Assembly (NCBI RefSeq): GCF_963678635.1
Contig: NC_087069.1
Location: forward strand, 47,880,276 to 47,944,275
From: Symsagittifera roscoffensis
Lineage: Eukaryota; Xenacoelomorpha; Acoela; Convolutidae
Length of the DNA: 64,000 bases
Direction of reading: 5' to 3'
Position 1 is the first letter of the stretch; the number at the start of each line of letters is the position of its first letter. A program made the position numbers and the translations under genes. Below the pieces are notes generated by a model. That model made no database searches. It saw only the letters and a list, made by a program, of their open reading frames with translations, and was not told where the DNA came from. Shown here one piece after another: positions 1 to 13,198 of this stretch.

Positions 1-113
1 CAAAGTTTCATTGCATTATGACAAAGTTAAAAAAACTTTCTATTGAATTTCAGTAGTGGGGAGGTAGGGGCTAGTTGGAAAGAGCCGAGACTTCTAATAA
101 ATTTTAATTTCGA

Positions 114-296
114 GGCTAAGCTACGCTTCGCAAACACTTGCGAGAACACGATCAAAAAGCAGCTCTATCAAGTGAAATAAGAAGTAGACATAAGCCTCAA
201 ATTAGCAAAAACTCGGCTACGTGTCGAGTTCTAATCTGCGACCTAGCAAATTTGAGTCGCACCCACTAACCACTCAGCCACGGATGCTTAAAATCC
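114..296 (-). repeat. tRNA-derived SINE (family A), copy 1
   Basis: Read on the minus strand it begins with a tRNA-like head: A box TGGCTGAGTGG (plus 270-280) and a B-box region at about 228-243 (GGTCGCAGATTAGAACTC, close to GGTTCRANTCC). The body then has a conserved AT-rich part (GCTTATTT, AGAGCTGCTTTT) and ends in a GCGAAGC-rich tail. Further copies are listed separately. Confidence 0.65.
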
Positions 297-437
297 CCAA
301 AAATTAGCCACCATTAACGCAGCTACATTGGCTAAGATATTACCAATTCGATGCAGTATAATTAAAACCAAACACAAAAAGATACAATTTTGCATGTAAT
401 ATATTGAAAAGCATAAAGCCAAATTATCTATGAACAC

Positions 438-605
438 AAAGGCGAAGCTGCGCTGCGAAAACACGACCAAAAAGCAACTCTATCAAGTAAAATAAAAAGT
501 TGAAATAAGCCTGGAATTAGCAAACTCTCGGCTACGTGAAGGATTTGAATCTGCGACCTCGCAAGCTTGAGTCTCAAGCACTCACCCACGGATGCTTAAA
601 TTCCC
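438..605 (-). repeat. tRNA-derived SINE (family A), copy 2
   Basis: Same body and tail as copy 1, with B box AGATTCAAATCC and a damaged A box (a few bases lost at GTGGGTGAGTG). Minus orientation. About 140 bp right of copy 1. Confidence 0.6.
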
Positions 606-1858
606 CATTAATTAGCCACTAATAACCAAGCTACATATGCTAATCAATTGCCAATTTGCTACCGCAGAAGAGCACCAAATACAAAAAAGAAACAATTTTG
701 CATGTAATAAATTGGAACGCGTCAAGCCAAATTATATTTAAATTATGCATTTCAAAACAATTGCGAGTCAACTTTTTACTATGTTAAAGTACATATGACA
801 ATATACTGCTACCGCAGCCTACCGATTCAAAAGAACCACCAAAAGTAGCACATTTTTTTGCTACTTAGTTTGGAAAAAAGAAGGTTCGTACTATCACACT
901 CGCTCCGCAAGATTAATTAAGCATTTCAAAAAAAATTGCGAGCTACATTGAGCTCGAAAATTTCTTAAATCGAGCTTTCAATCATTGTAGTGCTGTTTGA
1001 AACAAATAACTTTTTTCGGTTCATTTGATGAAATAAAAATGCATCAGCTGAGTTTACTTTTTACTAATCAAATGCCAAAGCACATGATATCATACTACTA
1101 CCGCAGCCTACCGATTCAAAAAAGCCACCAAAAGTAGCAATTTTATTTGCGACTTAGGTTGGAAAAAAAGAAAGTTCGTACTAATACACTTTGCTTTGCA
1201 AGTGTAAAAATGTTCACTTACCTACGAACAAATTAAAGAATTCATTAATTGGCAATTTTCAGCTTATTTCTTAACTTATTTATTTTAATAATCACCTTTT
1301 TGCCCAACACTTACTTTAAATAGAGAAACTGACATCAGACCTGAACTTAAGTACCATCCTTGCAATTGAAATTGTTTAAATGAACATCACTGCCAGTAGA
1401 ATTTTTTACCCCTCAAACTTCCATCAAATATTTTTAACTCTGTCATTGCATTATGACATAGTTAAAAATATTTTTTTAAATTGAATTTCAGTAGGGAGGG
1501 GGTTGTGGAAAAGAGCCGAGATTTCTCAAGTTTTTAAAAAATCAGCTGGAGTCTAAGTTATCTTAATATATTTTTATTCCGCAGGAAAAAAAAGAACTAA
1601 ACAAAACTTAAACCGGAAAAAATATCAAATTTGAGTGCGAACAAATTTTAATTCTAATTCCCTAGAAAAAAAAACGAAAAAAAAAAACATCATCAAACTT
1701 TATATAAAAGTCATCATTACAATCATTGACTCTTTAAGAAACCAGCTGCAGTTTGTTTAATCTTCTTTTATTTAACTACACTGTCCTGGTGGCCAGATTC
1801 ATTCTATTGAAGTAAATGTAGCAGACTAGTTGTGGATGCATCTGTGGTCCCCCGTTAC

Positions 1859-1933
1859 CTCCAGTATTTTGCGTCATTTTGTGTCGATCCAGAGAAATCA
1901 CGACGTCATCAGAGAGAGACGACAGTCCAGGGC
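1859..1933 (-). CDS. CCZ1: CCZ1 exon 9 (75 nt)
   Basis: A small exon between a TTTCAG acceptor and GGAG|GTAACG donor on the minus strand. Only the frame set by the previous exon (phase 1) is open: PGLSSLSDDVVISLDRHK follows HGFLG, a good match to the CCZ1 GPQLTVLASDI segment. An overlapping plus-strand open frame is therefore coincidental. The next exon should encode the last quarter of CCZ1 (the third longin-like domain) and is not in 1-1850, which holds only repeats. Confidence 0.8.
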
Positions 1934-4900
1934 CTGAAACAATTAAAGATCTTAATTAAGACGATATTTATCCACAAGGGAAAGGACCACTTCAGTCACG
2001 GTTGGAGGGGTCCCAGTGTCATCCGCCTCCTCAAGGTGGGACGATTGCGTCGAAATGCATGACATCTCCCTCCCCCACGGTTGGTCTTGCACTGAGCAGG
2101 ACCGGGGGCTAATACTAAAAACGAGGACCAAATACGACCTGTTCAGCTCTTGACGGAGAACGCCTGTTGAATACCTGCTTAAGAATTACATGCATTTTTG
2201 CAACTTTTCTGGACTGGGTAATGTTTACAAGCAAAGTTGACTATTCGAATATCCACCTCTATAAAGGACTAATCCAAAGGCTAAAAATATTCGAATATTC
2301 TACCTACTAACGAATTTCTTCAGCCCCATACAAAAAGGAGGAAGGTGGTTACAGCTATTCAAAAACTCATTAGGTTTTTTTGTTTCAAAAACAATTCTCA
2401 TTTTTGTTCATCTAGATCATCTAGGTAACTTATTAAACAAGGCTTGTCATGAAAGCTCACTTAAAAACATTAACTCATGTATTGACATAATAACAGGTAC
2501 AATAAAGGACACGACATCAGTGAGTAAATGGCGGCTCTTTTCCAATTTCCCAAACGCCTTGTAAAATTACAAAATAAGGCCGTTCGAAAATTGATGACGC
2601 GGTATTTACATATAAATGTTGTTAAAATTTGTTCACTTGTTCACGATGAGACGTTTTAAAGCAATTTCTAAAATGAAAAATCATTCAAAGTAGATTTTCA
2701 TATTTCGAAAATCGAAAAAAAATCAAAGCGGGACTGGAAAAGAACCTAAAGGGCTTTTCCTCGACAACCCCCCCCCCTCACCTTGGAACTTTTACTGGTA
2801 AGAGTTCAAAATTTGTCTCACTACGTTCGATTTTTATTGTAAAAATTGACATACTGACTAATTATGCGACAACGAATATTTTTGGTTTTCTTAAGTCCCT
2901 TTATAAAAACGACTCTTTATAACAAAGTCGATGCCCATGTCAAGACACAAATCAATAGGCAGCTAACTGTCTCGGCTCTTTTTCCTACCCCCCCCCGAAC
3001 AATGTGAACAATTAATTACTTGTAAAATTTTGCAGGTGGGGGAGAGAAAATAGAGCCACTGGCTTTTTTGGTGTTCTTCCAAGATGCGATTTTTTATTGT
3101 TATTAGTTGGGTAAAAAAAAATCGAGTCTGTTCCCTTCGTGATAAGTCACTACGCTGCGTTTGTGTAAAAAACGAATAAATTTTTATCATTATTATTTTT
3201 ATTATAAGTGGTAAAAACGGAATGAGTCAAAGTGATGTGCTGACCTAGAAACCCATGGACCCTCCGGAAGAAATCCAACTTCAGTTCTGGTTTGGATGCC
3301 TTGTCGATCAACAGACACACCCACATGTTCTTGGACCTGTAGATGACCAGCCAGTTGGCTCTCAATTTACTCTCTTTTCCACCCGTGGCTGAAAACGAGT
3401 CGCCACTTCCGAGGTACACTGTACGCACAGATTCTGAAAGATAAGAAAGAAAATTAAATCAACAGGACATAAATAAATATCTTCGCTTCGTCCATTGGCA
3501 CTCAATTAAACAAATTCCGGCTCTTTTCCAGTTTTCCCCTTTTCAAAATACCGAGTTTTATGTTTGTTTTACGTGTTATTATGGCTAAATGCGTGATGTT
3601 ACGCTGTAAAGTATGAAGAACTAATCTGTTCAGAATTGTCGATTTGTTCACTACACCAAACTTCCTTGCATTATGACAACGTTAAATAGACTTTTCGAAA
3701 TTGAATTTGAAAGGGGGAACTGGAAAAGAGCCCAATTTCCAACTATCACATGTTGTTAAGTTATAACCCGAATCTCTTTAACTATACTGAGCGCAAAAAC
3801 AAAGTAAAAAAAATTATGAGCAAGCTTAATCTAAGAGCAAAAACTGATAAATCGGGAACCCATGAGAATCGAGCTAACAACTTGTCACAAAGCGAGCAGC
3901 TAAAAACTGCAGGTTGAAAAGTCCTTCGAATACAACGGTCAATAACAACCTTTAAAGAGCAGCATATTCAAATTCAACTTCAGCTTTGAAAGGGATAGCG
4001 CGTACGCAGTCCCTACACTAAGAAATTGTGCGTCCGAGTTTCCCACTTTGGGGAAATCGCAGAGGTCAACCTCCGCGCAGTGCAATGCAGAAGCCTCACC
4101 CTGGACCACCTCTCTACATGATCGGAGGACGGTCGGCGCCAGGTAAGTATGAAAACAGTTCCAAAACATCTGACCAACAAAAAATTATATAACGTTCTAC
4201 ACTTGGATAACTTAGTGGTTACCTTCTTCCAACTATGTTTTGTAAGAAATTCCATCAACTTTTTACGCCTATTGCTATTTAAAAAGACGCCAATATTTTT
4301 AGCACATTCACACGCATTAAAGAACCGTTTTTTATTCGACGTTTATAGTTCACCGTGAAGCCTAACAAAAACCAGAACTAAGTTATGGCCATATTTGGTC
4401 CAATTACCAAATATGGACATGTTCGGATATGAAGCTTTATCCAACTCTTGCATGAACGCCTTTTTCTGTAAATAGCCAATGAGAATTATTGGACTATTCG
4501 AGCTGCTCTTGGTCGATTTAAGCAAACAGTTTTATACCAAGAGTGAAACATCAAATTGATTGCGATAAGCATGAACAAGTGATAGGTTACCAGTGAAAAA
4601 CGATTGAAAAGAAAGACTATTTAGGCTAAATTAATACCACAATTGAATCTTGTTAAGACTAAGTTGATCGCTTTGCAAAAACAGGGCCTTGAAAAAAATG
4701 ACAGATTGCTAGAATGCGATAAAGATATCAAACTCGAAATTAAAATGTTTGATCTGTACTAAAAGATACCTAAAAAATGGGAAAACTCCATTTGTTTTAT
4801 GCAAAAGTTTTACTCCAAAAGGGCTGAATCTGGCTAGATTCTCGTGGTTCTTTTCAGTTACGTAAAGGCATATTTGAATTTTACCGGATTAAAAAATTTA

Positions 4901-7900
4901 ATTGGCATATCAAACTAACTTGATTGCATCTGCCCCCCCCCCCCCACTCAATTTACGAAATTAAAATCTTCCCTGTCATCCTACCAGTTAATTTGGATTA
5001 AAATTGCTTAGCGCTGAAAGTCGAGATTTCGATTCTGACTGTTTGAAAATCCAAGCTAACAGTCTTCCCCAAAACTGCTTTTGAGGGAAGAGCTTTTCAC
5101 CAGGTTCGAAACTCTTCGTAAAAAAAGAAATGCAAAATCTCAAATAATTATTCACATCTCACATGGTAACTTTACATGTAAGAAATTTTTTTCTGTTTCT
5201 ATTTTTACACTGGCATATTTTATAGTTGTTTAGAACATCAAAAGCATTTTAAATATGCTTTCATCTAACTTTCAGATCTGCTTTCAGATAAAATCAAAGA
5301 GATGAACTATAATAGCCAGGGGATATTTCCTTGCTTTTGCCAAAAAAAAATGGAATCCTTAACATTCAACGTACCTGCGTCGCCACTAACAGCATGTGGT
5401 ACATTATGGAACTGATCAATGCCACTGCCTATATCCCCAAACTCCTCCCCTTCTGGTCCATAGGATGGGTGCACAAACTGACCAGTGTAGGTGGGCACAG
5501 AGTCAGTCACCAATAGTTCATTCTTCAGACTTTCCGGGATGACCTGTTAAAAACGGTCAATCAAATCAACATATTCAGCCCCAATTAGTTCATTATAATT
5601 CTGTTGGTGACAAGACAAAGATTTTATGTTGGAAATTGCCATTAAGAATCAAGGATTTTACCCACAGCGTTAGCCATTTTTGATCCAAACTCGACATTTG
5701 GTTGAAGTAGAACTATCTTAATTTGGTCTGCTTACTGGAGCTGATGTTAACTTGGTCTTAAACCTATATCAGCATGATAAATTTTCACAACAGTCGATAG
5801 TTCGTAACAGGCGACAATTCGTAACAGGCGAAAAATCGTAACAGGTGACAATTAGCAACTGAAAATTAAGCGGGAACACTGATTCATGCGCAGTAAAACC
5901 CTCGTGCCGGATGTAAAAGCAGCGGAGCAAGCGTAATCTACTTGCCAAAACTTTGTTACGAATTGTCGCCTTTTACAAATTGTCGCTCTGTCGTTGAATT
6001 TAAATGTGTTATTTATCAGTATTTTTTTCCAGACATCTTATATTTTTTATATTCGCGGTAATTGATAAAACGTAATTGATATTCGCGGTAATTGATATCA
6101 TATTAAAAACCTATTGAATTGGATCTGGATTCCAACAAAAAACAAACAAGTTCTGAATTTTTGCGTTTTCAGACTGTTGATTTAAATTGTTCGGACGAAA
6201 CGCATTAAACTAGAAATTTAAAACAAGTTTTCCTCAAATTGGGTTGACTTTAGGTTAAAAAAAATGATAAACACAACTTGCTTAGAATTTCAGCAGAATT
6301 AAGATGGTGCAAATTGTTTTGCAAAACTCGGGCCCAAAAAATGTTACCCCAAGAATGGATCATTTCGGCTTTTTCAGTCAAACAAACAATTAGTTTACAA
6401 AAAAAAATTCAGAGAGAAAACTACCTTCCTTTTCAAAAATAAATCGACCGGCCTCTTATCAATTGTTTTATCTTTTCGTTTTGGTCGAATAAGTGCCATA
6501 ATAAAGTTTTAAATTTAAATGAACGGAAAATAGTTTTTGAAACTAATTTTTTGAAGCATTTATTTCTTCACGGTTATCGCAAACGAGTTCACAGAAAAAT
6601 CACGACTCGAGATACACTGAAGCGTCTAATATGATCTACCAAGATCATTGAAAAAAATTGTTAAGCGAGTAAATGAAAAAACAATTTTATGAAGTTTGGA
6701 AACAATAATTTTAAACTTTATTATTTAAAAAAATTTAGGCTGAAAACATGGAGGCAAATTCAGCGACGATCATATTTATTCCTTAAGTTTTGTGAACTCA
6801 AAACACAGCCAGCAGAATCAGTATCACAGAAATCAAGGGAACAGAAAAAAATGATGTTTTTTTTCTCCGAAACTCAAAAAATGAAAAGGCTCAAAAAATC
6901 AATTATATTAAGGCACTTACCATTTCAGGAACCTTTCATGATTAACCCTTTTTCATAAAACTATTCTAAACTAAAACAGTCAAGTTTTTTTGAGCCATTT
7001 GAATTTTTGTTTTCTGAAAGCGTCATTTGCCTTCTTTTAACTATCCGACAGAAGGAAAAAAATTAACACAAGGAAACAATAAAAAAACAGACTTGTTTTT
7101 TCAATAACTTCAACTTTCGGATTTTGAAGAAAAAAAATCATCCTCTTAAGGCTGCTTGAATTTCACAAACAAGTTATGATTGGTGCTTTTTCGACAAATT
7201 TAACCCAATTTGGATCAATAGGTAAAATTTATAATTCGCTGGTGAAATATGATAATTAAATTTAAATTTCGAAATTAGAAGTCGATCACGTTTTTCATGA
7301 CCTTTACAAATTTGCTGTTCGGTGATTTGTCTTTATTTTAAAAAAGGAAATTAAGTGAACTTGAAAAAAAAATCAAAATTCAAACCGCGAAAAATCTAAA
7401 TTGAGCGTGAACAAACTCCTGAAAAAAATAAACAAAACACCAAGACCTTTATAAGAGTACTCACTGCCTTCATTACTCTTAACAATCAAAAGTCGGGCCC
7501 AAAAAAATATCGCATTTGAGCAATAACAAAACCGAAAAAAAAACAAATGAAAAAAGCCTTGAAAAAGAAAAGAAATGACCCCCCAAACTGAATCCCCAAA
7601 TTGGAGACAAGAGTCTCACATTCTTGCATCTTCTTTATGTTCTCTTATATTTCTCAAAACACTAGCTACCAATAGTGCTGATAAACAAACGCTTTGAAAT
7701 TACCAAAGCTATGTATGAAAAAGCCATCAAATTAGCACTTCATTTCGAATTGGGTTAGAAAAAAAGTGGATTTGTAATTTAACCATACGCTCGTTAGTTT
7801 AGATAATATTTTACTGAAAAAAAAAACAGCACGACAATAATACTGATAACCGATTCCCCCATTAACCCTAAAAATCCACTAAATATTGACTATGCAATGT

Positions 7901-10900
7901 GAACTGCGAAATTGAATATTTTCTTCATCCAAATTACTTTCACATTTAAACTCTGCAGACCACGGAAATAAATTAAATACTAAAAGTTTGTTGTAAATGA
8001 GTCAAATTGACTATTCGAATAGCAGAAGTTAAATTTATCAGCAAATAGAAATGTATATTTAAATGGCAATATGAATTACTTAATTGCTACTTTACATACT
8101 CAAGAAACAAAAGAAACAGTTTTTTCTCAATTGTATTACAAAGAATCAAAATGAGAACCAATTTTTCAAACAAAATAACTAACAATGAGAGGTATTAATC
8201 ATGATTTTATTACCTTTTTGACCATGTGTTCATAGAGTACTTGAGTGTCTGTCTGGTTGAGACTGCTCCAGATGAGGAAGTCCAGATACATGAAGAAGCT
8301 GGACACCTCCACTCCAGAGAAGCCGATCTCAGTGAACAACTCGTGCTCCAGGGACCCTAACAACACAAATAAACAAACGCCATCATTTAGTCAAACCAGC
8401 ACTTGTATAAAGTATTTCAGCACTCTTTTAGTGTATTTCAGCACCCTTTTAAGTAATCAGTCTTTTTATGAATTATTTCAGCACATTATGTATTTCAGCA
8501 CTCTTATAGTGTATTTCAGCACACTTTTCAAGTAATCAGTCTTTTTATGAAGTATTTCAGCACTCTTATAATGTATTTCAGCACTCTTATAGTTTATTTC
8601 AGCACATTTCTAATGTAATCAGCACTTTTCTGAAGTATTTCAGCTCACTTAAGGTGTATTTCCGCACCCTTATATTTCTGAACTTCTATAATTTGAGACA
8701 ATGAGATCAATATTGATTAGTAATCAATATTGAAATTGATCAAAATACTTTAACAGCATCTAAACTTTAAGAAATCTTCTAATTTAAAGCCGTACGTCAT
8801 GAAAACTAATTTATTAACTACATTTTTCCCTATGGTTCACCTGCGAATGACTGCACCCTGAGGTATGTGTCTTTGTCTATAGGGAGGAACTTGATGCCTT
8901 CGAAGATGGTCAACACGTCACAGGAGGCGAAGTCCAGTCGCTCAAAGTAGGAGGTGAAGAAATTTAGCTGCGCACGCAGTTTGTCTGAGAAACAGAGTCA
9001 GAGAATCAAGATAGCCTTATTTTTGAATTGGTTTGACGGCAATTAGGAGCGGTTAACAATTTGTCAAAATTAAAACACTGGCGGATTGAAACAGGGGCGA
9101 ATTAAAACAAAATTGAAACACAGAGTCATGAACGCAAAGAAACAAAAAAACTATTTTTTAAACTTCAACTTTCGAATTTTAAAGAACAAATATATGGCCT
9201 AAAAGCTCTTTGCATTTCAAGAACAATTTTTGATTACATTACAAACTGGATCAAACGTTAATTTTTTTATTCCGCTGGGAAATCTGAAAATTAAAATTTA
9301 CTTTCGAAACTAGAAGTCGCTTATACTTTTGCTTACCGGCCCCATTACATTAATACTTTTGTCTAAGAGCGCCAATATATACTAATTTTGAGGGGAGGGC
9401 GCGCCGAAAAAAACGCAATTTTTTTTGGTCAAAATTTTTCAAATGTCAAAAGCGGCCTTTTATGATCTGGTTTGAAAAATTTTTCCTGCGGTGCAGACAT
9501 TTTGGTCTAAACACGGTCCTCATAATGACTTGGGAGACACCTCTCTCCGAAAAAAACCAGATCCGCCCCTGGTTTTGGCATCTGAATTTTCTCATGTGGT
9601 TCACCTCCGTTGGACTTCTGAGGATCATGAATACTTTCAAGAACTAAATTTTTAACCAAAGAGTTTTTCTGTTAATTTTTGACACACCTTCGCCACATTC
9701 GTCTAGAATGTTCTGGAATTTTCCGTGGAAAAACTTGAATGCCTTGTATGCCTGCTTCAACACACTGCCGTATACTCTGTCCGGCACTTTGCCATGGTCA
9801 TACTGGGTCACACTATGGCCACCTGAACCAAAAAATATAACATGTTCACTTATGAGACATATAAAAAAATTACATAATTGCGTCTTTTCGATTTTTAAGA
9901 AACTTTACTTTTAAAAATAATAAAAAAAAGTTTTTATAACATTTTAACAATTATTAACTTAAATCACATTGAGAAAATGTACGTAAAAGCTAAACAAGCA
10001 ATATTCAGCGATTAATTACGAAAAACATCACGTGAAAAACAAATATGTTCAAAATATTTTGTTTAACTTGAACCCCAATTTTTTGCAGGAAATTTCACAA
10101 ATCTCTTAGCTATAAGCGTTACAACACCTGTAGCATTAGTGTCTTTTCTGGGTACACTCATCGTTAGAATCATGAAGAAGTTTGGCTCTGGGTTGAGGTA
10201 ATACTGGCGTCTCTTCTCTGTCGTCACTACTTCTGCTGATTCGTCTATAACAGTTGTCACACAGCTAATTTTTTCTCAATTTATTCCAATTTTTCTTCGA
10301 ATACTTTTTTTTTGTGCCACACGCGTTCTCCAGAAGCTCGACCAAGTAAAATCATCCAAGTACTTTATTGATATTTAACTAATAAAAATTGTCCGATTCA
10401 CAGCTATCGTTGAGGCAAAAGATAGAACATGGGCTCATAACAGCCACTTCATAGCAAAAAATCGATATTTATCTTTCAGAACCCTCGCTTCAAAATCCGG
10501 CTAACTTCACTGATACCGTATTTTAACATTTTTTTGCGGTACTTTACGCTTATGAAGCAGGGTGCAAAAGTTGGTTTACTGAAATAAACTAACCAAAAAC
10601 ACGACCCAAAAACACGAACCTTAATTTTGAGCGTGATTAATTTTTAAGTCTTTTCCTAAAAAAAAATCGAACGAAAAACACTAAATAAATGTTTCCACTT
10701 AGTTTATGAACACTTATAAAATCAGCTTCGATGTAACTGTTTTTTATTTAGTTCATGAACACTTATAAAATTAGCTTCTACGTAACTGTTTTTCGGTAAC
10801 TTCCCAAATGGTATAATTCCCAAATGGCATAAAAAAAAGAAATTTTTCCCAAATGGCATAAATTCCAAGTTTTCATTGTAAGTCAAACGTTTTCTCTCAG

Positions 10901-12329
10901 TTTCTTATTCTAATATTTTGCCAAAAACGAAAACATGTGAACAATATTTGGAATTAATTGCTTCCAAACAAATTTTATGCGTTTGAACACAAGAAGCTTA
11001 TCAATAACCGCAATCTTTTCGCTTTTGATAAAAAAAATTCTACAATTTTTCCAGATAAATGTCAATCAAAATTTGAATTGACAATTTGACTAATTTTCTC
11101 ACATTTTTCACAAAAAAGTTGCTCTCGACTTTTTCAATGCAACTGTTGCATGAAATTTATGCCATTTGGGAAATTTTTCATTTTTATGCCATTTGGGAAT
11201 TATGCCATTTGAGACATAATCCTGTTTTTCTATTTAGTTCATGAACACAAGAAACATCAGCTTCTACGTAACCGTTTTTTATTTTGTTCATGAACACTTA
11301 GAAAATCAGCTCCTACGTAACCGTTTTTTATTTAGTTCATGAACACTTATAAAATCAGCTTCTACGTAACTGTTTTTCTATTTAGTTCATGAACACTTAG
11401 TTACATAGCAGCTGATTTTATAAGTGTTCATGAACTAAATAAAAAACGGTTAGGTAGGAGCTGATTTTTCTAGTGTTCATGAACTAAAAGAAAAACAGTT
11501 ACATAGCAGCTGATTTTATGTTTTTCTTTTAGTTCATGAACACTAGAAAAATCAGCTCCTACGTAACTGTTTTTTATTTAGTTCATGAACACTAGAAAAA
11601 TCAGCTCCTAGGTAACCGTTTTTTATTTAGTTCATGAACACTTATAAAATCAGCTCCTACGTAACCGTTTTTTATTTAGTTCATGAACACTTATAAAATC
11701 AACTCCTACGTAACTGTTTTTTTATTTAGTTCATGAACAGATAAAAAATAAGCTGCCTGAGAAGTTCCTGGTGAACCCAATGATGGCCTGAGCCAGTCCG
11801 ACCACATTGATCTGGTGTGACTTGGTGGCACTCCGGGGCATGAAATGGAACACCCTCTCGTCCTCCCTTCCCTCTTTGTTCCCGTACAGCTCATTCAGGA
11901 TACTGAAATTAATTGGGATTTGTGGTGAAGTACTTATCATTTCACCTTTGCATACATTTGTTTGCCGTGTACGTCACTTTTTATCCTGCATGAATAAAAA
12001 AAATAAGCTCACCATCTGAAGCATTTTCTATTAAGGTCAATTTTTTTTTACATTTAAGCATCAAGTTTAAGCAAGCGCCAAAACGCATTAACGTCACAAA
12101 GCCAATTCAAAAAATTGTCACCAAAAAAAGGTTCACTTGAAGTTTTGAGTAGAGATTTATCTTTTCTGTGGTTGACACTTTTCTATGTCTTACTGTCTAC
12201 AACTACAATGTGTTTTATATTATTAAAAACCGGTATCAAAAAATCTGAAGGAAAGATTAAATACCTGAAGTTGACTAGTTCGGGGTAGGTGGAGTTTACG
12301 AAAGAGTTGACTGGAGTTTCATTCGCCAT
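1859..12329 (-). CDS. CCZ1: CCZ1 vacuolar fusion protein, C-terminus off window
   Basis: CCZ1 pairs with MON1 as the exchange factor that loads Rab7 on late endosomes and autophagosomes. Exons: 12329-12265 (ATG, MANETPVNSF), 11902-~11751, 10264-10128, 9822-9688, 8984-8841, 8356-8214, 5543-5375, 3433-3245, 1933-1859, then off the left edge. Signatures of the first longin domain: VGLAQAIIGFTRNFSG and RRQYYLNPEPNFFMIL. Next: DRVYGSVLKQAYKAFKFFHG, FASCDVLTIFEGIKFLPID, FLIWSSLNQTDTQVLYEHM. Second half: MWVCLLIDKASKPELKLDFF and RRVHGFLG/PGLSSLSDDV, which spans the last visible junction in matching phase and equals the family's RRLDSIVGPQLTVLASDI. All phases agree except exon 2 to 3: no GT donor of the needed phase follows FTRNFSG, and a minisatellite starts right there. 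A GC donor or a mini-exon is possible. Confidence 0.9.
5790..5992. repeat. Short inverted-repeat element with GTAACAGGCGA units
   Basis: Three ~17-bp units (TTCGTAACAGGCGACAA) at 5800-5850 and a complementary TTACGAATTGTCGCC at about 5957-5975 form a hairpin of about 200 bp. It lies in the CCZ1 intron 8213-5544. Confidence 0.6.
8395..8660. repeat. GTATTTCAGCAC minisatellite in a CCZ1 intron
   Basis: About nine imperfect units of 23-60 bp containing GTATTTCAGCACTCTT, with interspersed AAGTAATCAGTCTTTTTATG. It starts about 40 bp outside the acceptor of the 8356-8214 exon. TTTCAG recurs in each unit, though on the strand opposite the gene. Confidence 0.75.
9368..9545. repeat. Dispersed repeat shared with 35950-36110
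   Basis: Both loci contain TATACTAATTTTGAGGGGAG, GCGCCGAAAAAA, CGCAATTTTTT and GGTTTGGGAGA/CTTGGGAGA-like ends over about 160 bp, in the same orientation. An unclassified repeat; a small frame over it (9446-9647, both strands) is not credible as a gene. Confidence 0.6.
10690..11750. repeat. GTTCATGAAC minisatellite with an inverted block
   Basis: About a dozen ~50-57-bp units (TTTAGTTCATGAACACT, then AAATCAGCTCCTACGTAAC) fill 11228-11750, with two more at 10690-10793. The units at about 11400-11520 are inverted relative to the rest. GTTCATGAAC is itself palindromic. The array sits in the CCZ1 intron and begins exactly where the exon-2 donor should be. Confidence 0.8.
10797..11222. mobile_element. 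MITE-like element inserted in the minisatellite
   Basis: About 425 bp bounded by ~65-bp inverted repeats, each with three copies of CCCAAATGGCATAA (left, 10803-10865) or its complement TATGCCATTTGGG (right, 11158-11215). The minisatellite units continue on both sides, so the insertion came after the array formed. No transposase. Confidence 0.7.
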
Positions 12330-13198
12330 AATGGAATAGTTTCAATTAACACGACCCAATACTTTATGAGTAACTGCAAATCAGAATACGAGAATCGAAT
12401 AAATTTTCAATTAAGTAATTTTCAATTTGAAAAGACTGTGAACCATTTTGAATAAATTCATTTGCACATCTAAAAGAATTAAAAACTCAACATCAATTTA
12501 GAATGATCAAAAGAAGAAAATTGTTTACAACGATAACCTGTAACACCGTTTCCAGCATGCAGGTTTTATTCCACCATATTTTCACCAGTTTCATTAAAAA
12601 CAAATGAAAAGAAAAATTTCCCCGTTAGATAAAATATTCTCGGTACTTTTTATTTGATACCTACTTCATACATTTTCATGCGAACGCTTCCTGATTCCTC
12701 AAAAATGTTTTTTTTAACAAAAAAGACCATATTCTACGGTTTCCTCCCAAATGCCATTTTTTGTACATAAACATCAGATTTTCAATGTAATAATTGCTGT
12801 TACGAAGTTGTTTAGAAGTAAACGTGCTTGTATTTGCGTAATCCAGCCACATGCACATTTTCAATTCACGTTGACGAAAGTCAAACACAGAAAATTTAAA
12901 CCTAAAAAAAGTTATCATAACAAAAATGAGAAAAATTTTTGATAGAAATACACGAAAAACTTGCTTTTGATAGATCTTTTCAAGATTAGTTCTTTTCGAG
13001 ATAATTAATCCAGATAAGATAGATTTTCGAGATACATTTAATCCAATATTAGTATCTTTTAATTCATTTTTATAATTTCATTTTGTAGCAGCATGTATGT
13101 CTAACCAAGTGGTAATTTTGAACTTAAATGTTTGAGAAAAAAATGGCATAGGGAAAAGGGACGGTTGAGAAAGCGAAGCAAGTGATGAACAAACTAAC

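Larger units (their letters stand above)
1..1850. other. Repeat-filled end of CCZ1 locus
   Basis: SINE copies at 114-296 and 438-605, GAGCCGAGA-type repeat borders at 80-95 and 1510-1530, short CACT/GCAAGTG inverted repeats near 891-910 and 1190-1210, and a TATA-type repeat at 1580-1740. No further CCZ1 exon seen. Confidence 0.5.

Noticed and set aside
1832-2062. 76-codon plus-strand frame
   Set aside because: It overlaps the minus-strand CCZ1 exon 1933-1859, whose splice sites and phase fit the protein; the plus frame has no support.
8245-8535. 96-codon plus frame
   Set aside because: It is antisense to a CCZ1 exon and runs into the GTATTTCAGCAC minisatellite.
12676-12918. Minus-strand 80-codon frame after a TTTTTTTAG acceptor as the DENND5 terminal exon
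   Set aside because: The acceptor does not preserve the phase from exon 13390-13199, and the peptide shows no RUN-domain resemblance.
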